DNA of 64,000 nt from Cystobasidium ongulense (Eukaryota; Basidiomycota; Cystobasidiomycetes; Cystobasidiales; Cystobasidiaceae). Made by a program: the position numbers and the translations under genes. This document shows positions 34,701-45,686 of this stretch, one piece after another; position 1 is the stretch's first letter, and the number at the start of each line of letters is the position of its first letter. The DNA is taken from NCBI GenBank assembly GCA_022835595.1, contig BQUP01000002.1, positions 1,054,001 through 1,118,000 of the forward strand, in the 5' to 3' direction. The notes beneath the pieces were generated by a model that had not been told where the DNA came from, searched no databases, and worked only from the letters and a program-made list of their open reading frames with translations.

Positions 34701-35708
34701 CTGTACGCACCTCGTATGATGTTTTCCTCTTCAACAAAGGTACGTAATGCTATTATACAAGTTTTCGCTAATTTAGAGCTCATTGTTGATGTGTGTTCTA
34801 TCTGAAGGTCTTGCTAGCATCACTCAATTCTGCACGAGTGTTCTGTCATCTTTCTACTTTGAGATCGTCAAAGATAGTCTGTATGCCGACTCGAAGACTA
34901 GTTCGCGGAGGACCGCTATCGTGTATACATTGCAGCAGGTCAGTGTGTTTGCGTCCACTCCATCGTCAATTCATCTGACTCGTGTTTAAACAGGTCCTAC
35001 ACGTATTGACTGAGGCTATGGCCCCTATCACGCCGCATCTGACTGAGGATCTATGGGAGCACTGGCCAAAGCCAAAGGGCGTTGAAAGCGACTCCTACTT
35101 TCAGGCGCAAAGACACCATATAGTCAGTGATGAATGGCTGCCAAATCTAGGTTGCCGTGTACTAATGATCGTCAACATATAGACCATTGGTGAACAGAAT
35201 GATGAATTCGTTCATATCATGCAAAAGATGCTTGTTGTGCGCAAAGAAGCAATGGCTGCTATTGAAGCTGCGCGTAGAGGGGAAAGGTAAAGTACATGGC
35301 CATTCGCATGTCCGAAACTATACTGATTACCTCTATGATGTAGCTCTGTCGGGAATTCGGTCCAGGCGAAGCTGTATATTAACATAGAAGACATGCCGAC
35401 CGCTGCTCTGAAAGCATTCATGCTCGAGAATGGTGCGTGTATTGCCCTGCTTCCGAACAACCGGCTGACTTGATTTACCCTTTTCAGAATCGATGCTTCC
35501 GTTGTTCTTTGTGGTCTCACAGGTGTCTCTAGAACCTGCAGGAGATGCGACCGTCTTTACATCACGGCAAGTGGATCTTGGTCAAGATGGAAAGATACAG
35601 ATCACGTGCGGGCCTGCCCAATTGAACAAATGCCCGCGATGCTGGCTGCACACCAGACAAGAAGCAGAGGAACTCTGTGGACGTTGTCAAGGCGTACTGG
35701 CGCATTGA
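31786..35708 (+). CDS. ISM1: Mitochondrial isoleucyl-tRNA synthetase
   Basis: Sixteen exons: 31786..32052, 32119..32191, 32246..32315, 32369..32571, 32626..32679, 32738..32976, 33029..33164, 33224..33730, 33790..34331, 34392..34601, 34658..34739, 34808..34938, 34994..35122, 35183..35286, 35344..35432, 35488..35708; 1018 aa. A mitochondrial presequence (LLRRQLHSSRRL) precedes the class I signature PYANGSVHTGH, GFDCHGLPIEHK, the editing-domain stretch WTTTPWTLPAN, GSDQHRGWFQSS and the KMSKS loop. The C-terminus has a CPRC..CGRC zinc ribbon. First ATG is 31786; the frame is open upstream only from a GTG. The intron at 35123 uses donor GTCAGT, required for phase. Confidence 0.93.
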
Positions 35709-35992
35709 ACGCCTCGTTGAGAAGACACAGCACCCGAGGGATGGCCATCAGTACATGCGCTGGAGACCGACAGAGACCGAGAGTAAATTAGAGTGCACCA
35801 CGATGATCTGACAGTTAGGCTACATGTCCTCCTAATGATTTGACACGTGCAGGCAGTGCTGTATGCAATAGCCAGGTGATAGTCTATTTGATTTTAGTGG
35901 CAATCCTGCAATACATCAAAGCTGCTACAAGCGATTGCCTCTTTGTTGCTTGCCAATGCTTGTCTATCCAGAGAGACCAGACGAGAAGGTCT

Positions 35993-38068
35993 ATGGATGT
36001 GGACTCGCCAAAGGTCATTCCAGGCACTCCCAACGTGGATGAGTATGCCAACCTGGGAGAAGGCGACGACTTGTCGCGCCGGACGACGCCTGCGTTCTTC
36101 GAGCTCGAGAGTGATCACGAAGGCAAGAATGAGAGAGGCAGCACGGGCGTGTTTCACATCGAGCAGCAAATGAGCAATGGGGGTAGTGGTGCGGATGTGG
36201 CCATCTCCGCGGATGTGTATGGAATGGATCTCGACAATGGCGACGACGAGCAGCTGCAGGCGCAACCTCTGACTGCACATCGCATGGTGAGTGCTAGAAG
36301 TATCATTAAACGCGACGAAAGACAGCCATCAACAGTAACTAACGCTTGAACCTGCCAGGAAAGAGCCAATTCTAGCTCTTCCAGTGTGAACTTGAAAGCC
36401 AGCACTAGAACGTCTGGAAAGCGGAAGCATGGTTCCTCAGCTCTCGACTCAAGAGGACACTCGCCAGCTTCAACACCGGCGCCGCCAGAAGACTCTGCAA
36501 CCGTAGCAATAGCGCCTTCTCTTGTGCCGTTGAACCTACCGGGCTTCTTCACGACGCGCAATACTCCAACAAACAAAACCGCTTATCGCTATACCGCCTG
36601 TGGACCCTCACCTTTATCTCGCGAAGGCCTGGCTTTCTGCAGAATGATACATTCACCTCCAGCGGAGATTGTTCGATTCAGCTGGGAAGACAGATCTAGC
36701 TATGTCGGCATATCCTCGGATGCTTTAGCTGTCGCTACCGATAAAGGCTTCCGATCTGCCAGAGCTAATGTGCCGATTCGCGAAGGAGCCTACTATTTCG
36801 AGATAATTATTGAGAAAGGTGCTGGAGATACTAGTGGACCATTGAAAGGAGACTCTTTCGGACCTCACATCAGGTTGGGACTAGCTAGACGCGAAGCCTC
36901 GCTCAATGCACCCGCTGGATTCGACGGATACAGCTACGGATTGCGAGACAAGACGGGCGACAAGGTTCACATTTCACAACCAAAGGCCTATGGGGAAGCT
37001 TTCGGTACAGGCGACGTTATTGGCGTCTATATCTACCTCCCTCCACGACCTATACCGTCCATTACAGCGGACCAACCCGAGTATGATAGAGATCCGCCGA
37101 ACCCAGCTCGTATTGTTCGGAAACGAATACCTATTCGCTACAAAGGACAGCTGTACTTTGAGCAAATGGAGTATGTTCCCAGCAAAGAGATGGAAGACCT
37201 AGCTTTAATGACAAAGGACCCAGCTGCATGGGAAAAGGCCAAGCAAGCGGCTGAAGCTGCACTCAAACAAAAGTCAGCACCTCCTCCAGGACGAAAACGA
37301 GCACCTCCACCTCCTATTCCGCCTCCACCTCGTGCACTGCCTCGTTTGAAAGGCTCGAAAATCGCCTTCTTCAAGAATGGTGACTGTCAAGGAGTGGCAT
37401 TTGAAGATCTTTTCGATTTCCTACCCCTTCGGCAGGTTGCTAAAAACAAACCGATATCTAGAATGTCGGTAGCTAGTCAGATAGCTGCTGCCAGAGAGAA
37501 TTATCACGATGATGGATCATTAGGATATTACCCCATGGTATCTGTATTTGGAGGTGGTGCAGCACGCCTGAATGCCGGTCCTGAATTTAAATTTCAGCCT
37601 CCTGAAGACATAGAAAGCTGTTTAGCTGATACATCGACCCATCACCCTGGAGATTCCATGCCTACGCCATGGAAACCTCTCAGTGAGCGATATAACGAGT
37701 TTTTCGAGGAACAACACAGATTAGATTCAATCGAAGAAATAGTCGCGATAGAAGCGTTCGAAAGGAAGAAGGCGCAAGCTGCCGTGAAATTAGAATATCA
37801 GCCTCAACAATCTTCCACCCCTACAATACAGGCCGGAATATTGAGCGCTTCAACCTCGCCTAGACCAGTCTACAATGAGATGCTCACAGTGGCGGTGAAG
37901 CGGAAAACCGGTCTGTCTAATGAGTTCATTCCTACACGCGACTCGACGGGCAGTCCTGAAGCCGACAGGCAGGATTTACAGTCAGAGACTGCTTTGCATC
38001 AGTACGTGAAACAGGAGGAAGAAGACGTAGATGCGGAAGCTAGTCCGGATCCAGAGATGGAGGAATAA
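35993..38068 (+). CDS. Ash2/Bre2-type SPRY subunit of the Set1 H3K4 methyltransferase complex
   Basis: Exons 35993..36286 and 36359..38068; 667 aa. A disordered acidic N-terminus precedes the SPRY domain (residues about 195-345): IVRFSWEDRSSYVGISSDALAV, GAYYFEI, FGPHIRLGLARREASLNAP, GFDGYSYGLRD, GDVIGVYIYLP. Characteristic Ash2 segments after it are IAFFKNGDCQGVAF and GSLGYYPMVSVFGG. A poly-Pro stretch (residues about 400-410) is inserted within the SPRY region. No PHD finger or clear winged-helix is visible, as in yeast Bre2. The C-terminus is acidic. It acts in chromatin as an activator of Set1. Confidence 0.92.
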
Positions 38069-38315
38069 GTAGAAAGTGACTGAAGACTCTGAGTAATTGA
38101 AACCATATCATAGGAAACGATTTCTAAGAGTCCAGTTGTAGTGCGACCCCAGGCAGTCTTTAAGCAAGCAGATGATGTTGTATTTCACACCAGCAGCAAT
38201 GAAGTTGTCGTTATGGATTTACGTAGCTGTTATTCGTACGACTCTTTTTACCAGGAACAGAATATTGACAATCCGCTTATCTTCAACTCGTCACCATTTC
38301 TCATAATGATCGTGC

Positions 38316-39641
38316 TTAATGCTCTTTCGAATCATTCACCTCCTTTACCTCTGCCGTTTTCTTGCCTGAGCCTAATGTACCTAATAATAGGCCACCTCCA
38401 AGAATACCAGCTAATGTCCAGAGACCGGTCGTTTCGTTAGAATGCAATGGTCTGTCTTGAAATTTGAATTCTTCTTCAGAGTCTTTCTTCTTGACAGGTT
38501 CCGAGATGGGGGCGATCTTAATTCCAGAAGTTTCTTCAAGCAGTGATAGTATCATTGATAATTCCTTCTCTGCATTCTCCAAGCTCTTTTTCGCTTTTTT
38601 AGGTGCTGATGTTGATTTGATACCTAAATCTGCTAGAAGGTCTTGGAGAAGGGTATTGGAGTCGGTGGTATCTATTTCTTGACGGGGCTCAGAAGAGCGC
38701 GAGTCGGGATCTTCGGTGACCTATGGTATTTGTTCAGGTAGAGGGGCAACGTCAGCACACAAGTCCTTGATTGAGTGTCCGAAGACAGAGGAAAGAAGAA
38801 GAGGACTAACATGGTTTGAACCGCCAGCATGGTGGACGGCGCTTGTTGAAGCGTCAACTTTGATCCATGACGGGTGGAGAGTGAATGGCTGAGCGCCGGC
38901 ATCTGCAGAGAGTCGGGTCAGTCAACGAGTACAAGGGTACAAGTTTATGATGTGGAAGCACCTACCATGGTCGACCGGGTTCTTATAAGTATGTGGCATT
39001 TCAGGAATCATCATCTCGTGTTGACTATCTTGAATTTCTCTTTCAATTGAAGGTAGATAGACGGCTCTAGGCATTTCGATAGAACCACCAGGTACTTCAT
39101 CTGCTTTTTCAGCTACTTGAGCAGCTTCCTCTTTATTTACTAAAAGACCAGGCCCAGCAGTGAGCTCATCGCTGTTGGATTGAGCAGCTTGATCGTTGCT
39201 AGCCATGGCATCCGCAGCTGCTTGCGCCGCTGGAGCGTGCACTGGTATTTCAGCACTTTCAACTACAGTTCCAGTTGCTGTCTTTGTATTCGCTGCTGTT
39301 GCTCTGCTGGTAGTTGAGAATGATGATGTTTGGGATGGCGAGATCCTGCTGCTGCTGCCGCTTGAAGGTGAAGAGCTTGTTGATGCGGGATGACCAAAAG
39401 TGCCTTTGGAAACACTATCAACGAGTCTATCTACCAACTCCTTCTTCTTTCCTTTGGTGCTCAGTCCACGCTCATTGAGCTGCTTCTTGAGCTCGACTAC
39501 TGTCTTTGACGTAAACTGATCCCGCGAGAGCAAGACTGCAGACATGAAGCTCCGCTGGGGCACAGCTGGAGAAACGGCAGCATATTGCTGTGCTCTTGCT
39601 GCTGATCGCAGGTTCCCGAATGAACGTCTGGCTGCTAGCAT
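38316..39641 (-). CDS. Aim34-like mitochondrial SAP-domain protein
   Basis: Three exons: 38966..39641, 38811..38902, 38316..38720; 390 aa. A presequence (MLAARRSFGNLRSAARAQQ) is followed by a SAP helix-extension-helix at residues about 42-80 (SKTVVELKKQLNERGLSTKGKKKELVDRLV, cut here by function), a Ser/Thr/Ala-rich linker, and one C-terminal transmembrane segment LWTLAGILGGGLLLGTLG near residue 350. This layout matches the fungal Aim34 group, whose molecular role is unknown. The second donor (CAT|GTTAGT at 38810) is needed for phase. Confidence 0.84.
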
Positions 39642-39786
39642 TGTTGATAGTGTTGAGGTGATTCCTGCTTGATTCTAAGGCAAAGAAGCAAGTTCGAGGC
39701 AGAACGGTGTGTGTTGACATGACATGGACCGATCATCATCATTCTTTTATCATTAGACAGATATACCAAGCTACAGTCTATGACAT

Positions 39787-41077
39787 GCTACAAGTACTTC
39801 TCTAGCCCAGACATCACATCAGACTTGAGCTGAAGTTGTCGAGAGTCAGTGCCGAGGCGTAGACTGCCTTGTGGCGTAGTAAATAGCGAAAGGACCTACC
39901 TTTGGCGATATCTCCTTGTCGTTGTCAGCAAAGTATGCTAGAAGCATCTGCTTAGATAGAAAGCTGTTTTGAAGAGTGCCCAGTAACTTGCCCTGATAAG
40001 CGCATCTTATAAGCCTGGTCTTTCTATCCACTGCATCGTTTGTAGGATGCTTCAAGGACTCGTCTATGCTTACCTCGTACTCCAACAACAGAGCACCGTC
40101 AGACCCCCTCCTTGTGATAAGCATATATCTTCCTTTTGAGACCTTGCCACTTGGAAAGAAACCTTTGAAAGCATCTAAATCGTTACCTGCCTTTTCAGCT
40201 TGTTCATCTGTCAATTGTCTTAACGATGTTGCTTGTTTCATTCGCGCTAGCATTGCTCGTACGAAGCCATCTCTAAGGTGCGAGTGGTCTGTATTACGTG
40301 TCGGTACTATCGAGAGTGGAGGTGTGGGTTATGTGATACACGTCTGAAAGAATATGGAAGGTAATAGCTTACCGATTCGGACCGAAACGTCGAACGGTTG
40401 GTCTAGTAGATATGAAACGAGAACCTCTCCTTGACCATCGTTGAGAAGCTGCGGTAGAAGATACTTAGTACCTGTTCTACAGTGTTCAAAGACCCTCGTA
40501 CCTCTTTGTGACCTTTGATGGCTGTTAGAGCCTTTTGTGAGAAGTAGGCACCGGCAGAGTAGACCTTGACCCGGAGAAACGAGCTATGCATGCAGACGAG
40601 ATCAGCATCGTTGATTCTGTTTAGGTTATGGGTGCGAAAGGCTACCTACACTGTCCTTACACCCAAACCAACGAGCTTCAGTGGTCCACTTGACGAGTCT
40701 ATCGGAGCTACGAAAGCTGGGAAAGGAATCGAGGTATCTGGGTCGACTGCGGGAAGGCAACGCATGTGAGCAACATAGCTGCAGTAAGCGCAAGCAGCCT
40801 GTCAAGACAACCCACGGTGTATTGGGGTCTCGTCCAGTGCAGTGTGCGGAGTGACAGGCTCGTCTGCCAGCGCTGACTGGAGCAGCTGGACCTGGATGCC
40901 ATTCTGATGCAGCCAGAGGGCTATCGAGGACGCTGCGACTATGCCAGCGAGTGACGCTGAAGCTGTGCGAGCGGTACAGAATGAGGAGCGTGCAGCATTT
41001 GCATTACGGACGGGTCTAAAGGCTTGTCTCGCCAGTCCTGTCCGCATGAGCATCTGGACAGTGCTGCGTGAAGCCAT
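39787..41077 (-). CDS. Aim18/Aim46-like mitochondrial chalcone-isomerase-fold protein
   Basis: Seven exons: 40816..41077, 40650..40746, 40502..40583, 40373..40448, 40074..40306, 39900..39992, 39787..39828; 294 aa. N-terminal presequence and a short hydrophobic stretch (IVAASSIALWLH) precede the conserved blocks LVGLGVRTVSFLRVKVYSAGAYF, FDVSVRIVPTRNTDHSHLRDGFVRAM and GKLLGTLQNSFLSKQMLLAYF. This is the fungal Aim18/Aim46 chalcone-isomerase-like family of the inner mitochondrial membrane; one report line suggests fatty-acid/haem-related binding rather than flavonoid chemistry, so catalysis is not assumed. The frame 39846..40253 hides an 81-nt intron. Confidence 0.88.
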
Positions 41078-41315
41078 TGCAGATATAGATGATGTGATTA
41101 CACGCGTTTCTCTCCAACCCAATCTCTGCCCTGTTATGTGTTGATTGAGAGTGTCTGCGAATTGGTCGATGCTGCCGGGTGCAGTGAAGGTTATTAATAT
41201 TCTAGAAAGCTACTCTTGACTATTTCCGTCTTCTTGCTTTTGGCGTGTGCAGGTTTGACAGAGAGCGACACCTTGAACACTGTCGAGCTAGATTACCGGA
41301 CTTGCTGGATTAGAT
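41078..41315. promoter_or_regulatory. Shared promoter, Aim18-like / IQ protein
   Basis: 238 bp lie between diverging start codons. The stretch is moderately A/T-rich near 41190-41210, without further recognisable motifs. Confidence 0.4.
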
Positions 41316-43686
41316 ATGAGTCCAAGTACTCCTCGCAGTGGTGAGGGTGAGGGTGATGATGGTCGGGAGAATGGCCATCCACCTCCATCGGCATCAGATA
41401 ATCATGCACAGCAACAGCAGGGTGGCGAGAAGACGAACAACGACAAGGACGACGACGACGAGGGCAGGCTGAACAATGCCGTCAGCGTACTGCAAGGGAG
41501 ATACAGGTGAGAGGGACTGAAAGCTGTCCGGAGGAAGCTGCTGAGCCTAGCTTCAACAGAGCCCATCGAAGCCGCAGAGAGGCACTCGGACTGAACCTGC
41601 AGATGCCTCAGAAGAGCAGCAGCAAAGGCAAGCAGGCAGCGAGAGAGGAAGACCACCGTGACAACGACGACGACGCAGGTGCCAGCAAAAACTCACCCTT
41701 GTCGCCCAACACGCGCTGGAACGACGCCATATCCTCGGGCGGCCTTCAGCGCATGAACAGCGAGCAGATGCAGAACAAGAACGACGCACGCTCGAGGTGG
41801 CAGAGAACTGGCTTCTATGCCGAGCGTATCACAGGCACCGACGGAAGACAGAAGAAAGGCGTCCAGGAGGAGGAGGAAGGAGCCTCGTCCCAGTCTAAAG
41901 TGCAAGCATTTGCTCCGAACAAGCAGAGTACGCAGTCCTACCATGTTTCCCACGTGACTTCGGCCACCAGCACCTATATACTGATTAGCGTATGCATGTG
42001 CGATTCGCAGTGGAAGCGCAGTACTGGCTTGAGTTGGTGAGTACGACCCTAAATTCTACAACTTAGCTTGCAATCTAACCGTAATCACTCTCCAGGTCGA
42101 CTCAAAGCACAGGGTAGGTTCACACCGCCCAATTCATAAGCAAGTATCTTCGCTAAGCTGAGACATTTATATCCGATCTGTCATCTTCAGTACGGAACAA
42201 ACCTGAAATCCTACCACGATGCATGGAACAAATCCGATACAAAGCATAATTTCTTCTATTGGCTAGACAATGGATCAGGTAAAGAATTGGATCTGCCAGA
42301 TTGTGGACGTGAACAACTAGATAAAGAAAGAGTAACCTACCTTAGTGCAGAACAAAGGAAAAATTATTTAGTCGATGTAGGTAAAGATGGTTTATTATAT
42401 TGGCATCGTAATGGTCGTAAATTAGATACTGCTAAAGGTAAATGGGAAGATTTAGGTAATGGAAGAGGTATAGGTTATAAAGGTGAAAAAGATAATCTAC
42501 CTCCTCCACCTCAAGATGAAGATGGGCAACAAGGCTCTTCCTCCTCCTCCTCCTCTTCATCACTGTATTCTTCGAGCGATAGCGAGGCAGAAGCGGATCA
42601 TCCAAATCAATACAAGCAGAAGCACTACAGGCAAAAGCCCGATAATGGCGAATCGAAAACACACTATCTCACATCTCCCAAGGTGGTCATGGATGTTTTA
42701 TTGAGGAAGACGATAAACAGGTAAGGGAACTAATAAGGGACACTCCTTGTCCTTACAAACATACTTATCCACCACTTGACTCCTCCCCCTTGCCACAGCA
42801 ATACCTGGATATACGTCTCGGATACTTCGGGACGATTATTCGTAGGCATCAAGTCGACAGGCGGATTTCAGCACAGCAGCTTCATGTATGGCGCCACTGT
42901 CGCTTCTGCTGGACTTTTAAAAGTGAGTCCATCTGCCACAGCTACCCTGAACCGAAGCTAACGTGTAACTATGTAATGCCAGGCACAGAACGGCAAGTTG
43001 ACAAGCTTGTCGCCTCTGAGTGGACACTATCGAGCCGGAACGTAAGCAGGACTCAGTCTATGTGACCGTTGTTACTCGCACCAACCTAATTTGTATTGTG
43101 AAATATGTCTTTGGAAACCCTCAGCGCACACTTCAAGGCCTTCCACAAGTCATTACAATCAAGAGGAGTAGATATGTCAAAAGTATCAGTTTCAAAATCA
43201 TTAATGGTTATTAGAGCTATTGAAAAGTATGGAGCATTCAGTAAGAAGAAGAGATCATTGAAAAAAAGATTTAGACATAAATTACATTTAGGACCTAATG
43301 ATGAAGAAGAGAAACAGATTAAAGATCAAAAAAGGAATGAAAACATTGAAGAGGAAGCTCGAGAAGATTATCAGCAACAAGATAGCAATGGTCGTAGCGA
43401 TAAAGAGGGTGGAAAAGATAATAGGCACGGGCTTGTTGATCGTAATAACACAGGAGAAGACAAGGGCGACAATGATAGTGTTAGCGATGATGAAACCGGC
43501 GCTGTCAAACCAGACATGCATGATGGTATGAAGAAGGAAGATATGACGGACAATGAGCGTGCTGAACGTGCTATCGCACTTATTAGAAGCGCCTTCTCTA
43601 AGGGTTTAAAGGGCGAGGAGAAGGAAATACTCAAAGATGCTAAGCATGATAAGGGCGATGATGAAGGGAAAGATCAAGACAGTTGA
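41316..43686 (+). CDS. Fungal IQ-motif (calmodulin-binding) protein
   Basis: Eight exons: 41316..41506, 41560..41927, 42011..42036, 42096..42113, 42191..42720, 42799..42922, 42983..43041, 43125..43686; 625 aa. The IQ-like helix VLQGRYRAHRSRREA spans the first intron. The conserved core is WLELVDSKHRYGTNLKSYH, FFYWLDNGSGKELDLP, RVTYLSAEQRKNYLV, DGLLYWHRNG, then STGGFQHSSFMYGATVASAGLL, LTSLSPLSGHYRAGT and a coiled basic region. Acidic/Ser-rich low-complexity insert near 285-330 and a Glu/Lys/Asp-rich tail. Members are abundant in fungi but lack a well-defined function. An 18-nt exon (42096..42113) encodes VDSKHR. Confidence 0.9.
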
Positions 43687-43872
43687 AGACTGAAAAGCTG
43701 CAATAACATATTTCGAAGTCTCCCGTTGAGAGATGACTTTCAAGTCTGTAACTCTCCTGGGCAGAACCTTGATGGCGATACACTTTCGTCCTTTGAGCGT
43801 CGTGGTCTCCCTAGCTATTAGTATGGACGTGCATCGACTCTAACGCCAGTGTCAGATCACATGCACAATTAA

Positions 43873-44190
43873 TCAAGGCAAAGACTTTTTCAACATACGT
43901 TTGACAAAAGACCCTACCTCACCGGTCGCAGCTTGAACATTCGGAGATGAGGCATTGGGCTATTTCAGTTCGTCAAGCGGGATTACAGCGTTCGCCTCAG
44001 CTGCTGTTCCAACATCACTTCTAGCAACTGTCGGAGCAACGGCAGGGCCAGTTTTCGCTCGAGGCGGGCTTACTTTCGTGGGCATACGCCAGTCCTCTTC
44101 GGGGCTCAGCAATGAAGTGACGAGGAAAGGTAGCAAGGAAGAAGCGAAAGCAAAGTATGGAAAGGAATTTGAAACTGCGATATGGTGCAT
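43873..44190 (-). CDS. Possible small two-exon gene (67 aa)
   Basis: Exons 44074..44190 and 43873..43959 joined by a 114-nt intron (GTAAGC..AATAG) give MHHIAVSNSF..EEDWRMPTK joined to PNASSPNVQ..VKRMLKKSLP. The unspliced frame stops after 76 codons, but the sequence continues open in the same frame after the stop. The N-terminus is hydrophobic. Nothing is recognised; it may be a small mitochondrial or membrane protein, or chance. Confidence 0.3.
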
Positions 44191-44282
44191 ACTAGCTTAT
44201 AAGACATGCTGTGTTCCTGCAAAGGCTAGTTTTGTGTATGTAATACCCGTTGGGGGCCACATAACTTAGGCATCTTATTGTT

Positions 44283-44840
44283 TTACATGATGTGGCAATA
44301 TGTGTTCCTCCTCTCTACTCTTGAGTGTGTGTCTCTCTCTCCTCTGACTGTACCTCTAGCAATGTGTGCGCCTGGGGCGCGAACTGGATCACCATCGTTC
44401 CATCCTCGGATGAGTTGTCGAATTCTTGTCCAACGACTTCTTGTAGGGTGCGGCGCGCTCGATTCAGCTTCATGTCCATTGCCGAATCTGTTGTCGCTAC
44501 TGCTAGGCTCCTCAGTGTACCTGCTCCGCTTTAATCTATTCCATAGCTGGCGGAACGCCACAAAAGGCAACGATAGGATGACCAGCGCAAGTAGCCAGCA
44601 GACAGTCCCCAATGTGTACCAGGCTTTGGCAGCGCTACGAGTGGACCTCCGAAGCATTCGGTGAGGGATACCGGCGTCAGCCTGGAAGGAAATCGTTGTC
44701 GTGGCAGTGGTGATAAGAGGGATGGCATCCGAGGATTGAACATAGGAAGGGGTTTGCAGAGGTGCCGCACAGACGACTGTCAAGGCACATGCTACGAACA
44801 CGAATTTCAATGGGTCGAGGTAAGCTGATTTCAGTAACAT
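44283..44840 (-). CDS. Putative surface protein, paralogue A (signal peptide plus one TM segment)
   Basis: Single coding exon, 185 aa, first ATG 44840. Signal peptide LKFVFVACALTVVCAAP, then a Ser/Thr-rich ectodomain of about 40 residues, an Arg-rich patch, one TM segment (LGTVCWLLALVILSLPFVAF, about residues 78-97) and a basic cytoplasmic tail. The first 35 residues closely match those of the gene at 48184..49134 (MLLKS-YLDPL---FVA-ALTVVCAAP), while the rest does not. The matching region extends into the 5' leader and promoter, including an intron in the leader. Function is unknown; a cell-surface or secretory-pathway membrane protein is inferred. Confidence 0.62.
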   Translation of the reverse strand: MLLKSAYLDPLKFVFVACALTVVCAAPLQTPSYVQSSDAIPLITTATTTISFQADAGIPHRMLRRSTRSAAKAWYTLGTVCWLLALVILSLPFVAFRQLWNRLKRSRYTEEPSSSDNRFGNGHEAESSAPHPTRSRWTRIRQLIRGWNDGDPVRAPGAHIARGTVRGERDTHSRVERRNTYCHIM

Positions 44841-45275
44841 GGTGGGAGGCACCTGTAAAAGAACGCTGATAATGTCAGACGACTGGCGTGAAAGTGCATT
44901 CGCTTAGCGTAGCCTTACTGCTGCTGTATTTCGCGCTGTGCTGAGGCTGTTTGTCTAAGGAGCTTGACGAATCCGAAGGGCTTTCGAGGGTTGTGAGGTC
45001 TGGACCGTTATTCAATTGATGATTCCTTGTATGAAGGGTAGTGCTTTGGAGATAAGGTGAAAGGCGCAGCCTTGCTCTCGCTGTCAATTGGTTAGTGAAG
45101 GTTGAAGGAAGAGAGTGAAACACGATGGTCATCAGCAGCTTTAGATGAGGCCAAAGAGGGCCAGAGAGAGATGAGAGCTCTGCCTCCAGCGGCAGATTTC
45201 CGCCGAGCCAGCATCGCCTATAGGTATGCATGGGTGAAGCTCGCAGCCAGGATGGATGCCGGGTCAAACCAAGTG
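44764..45275 (-). repeat. Duplicated signal-peptide/promoter module, copy A
   Basis: This block (end of signal-peptide codons, leader intron, upstream region) aligns by eye with 49053..49560 in the same orientation. Anchor strings include CACAGACGACTGTCA, GACTGGCGTGAA, GCGTAGCCTT/GCGTAGCCTTG and AAGCTCGCAGCCAGGATG. Identity looks like roughly three quarters with small indels. Confidence 0.7.
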
Positions 45276-45686
45276 TCTCTCCAGCAAAGTCTGCAGCGTA
45301 AATTCGAGTGTGCAGCCCGTCGAGCAGTAGGTCCATGTTGACGACGTTGCGGGCTGTCTGGGTGAGCCAGTTGACCAGTGCATGGCCTATGTATGTTTTG
45401 AGGGAGCGGTCTGAAGAGCAGAATGCTGCTACTTGATTCACGTTGTAGCTGACTCGCTGTCGTGGTGCGGACAGAGAAGAGGTATCATATCCTCTTGCCA
45501 GCTGTGTGTGCTTGCCTGCGTCGGCCCGATCACCCTTCTGCCAGCTTACTACCATACCACCTGCTCGAATTCATTACTCGTATGCTCAACATGCGTCGAT
45601 AACGCCGTGTCGCAGGACTGCACGCGTCCAGCTGCTTGCCATCTCGCCCGGCGCCTCAAGTCCAAAGCCGGCAGCGCGTTATCGTT
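44841..45686. promoter_or_regulatory. Promoter and leader of paralogue A; divergent to UCS gene
   Basis: 846 bp between diverging start codons. The part 44853..45275 resembles 49147..49560 upstream of paralogue B. A likely leader intron is 44853..44918 on the minus strand (GTAAGG..TTTTACAG). A 226-codon minus-strand frame with an ATG covers 44875..45555, but its counterpart in the duplicate is not open, so it is not annotated as a gene. Confidence 0.5.

Noticed and set aside
39846-40253. Uninterrupted 135-codon frame taken as one exon of the Aim18-like gene
   Set aside because: The stretch encoding VSIDESLK..IRCAYQ starts GTAAGC, ends TATCAG and interrupts the conserved EYE-GKLLGT block, so it is an 81-nt intron that happens to be open.
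44875-45555. 226-codon minus-strand frame with an ATG
   Set aside because: It lies over the duplicated leader and promoter module; the matching sequence upstream of paralogue B is not open, so it is probably non-coding.
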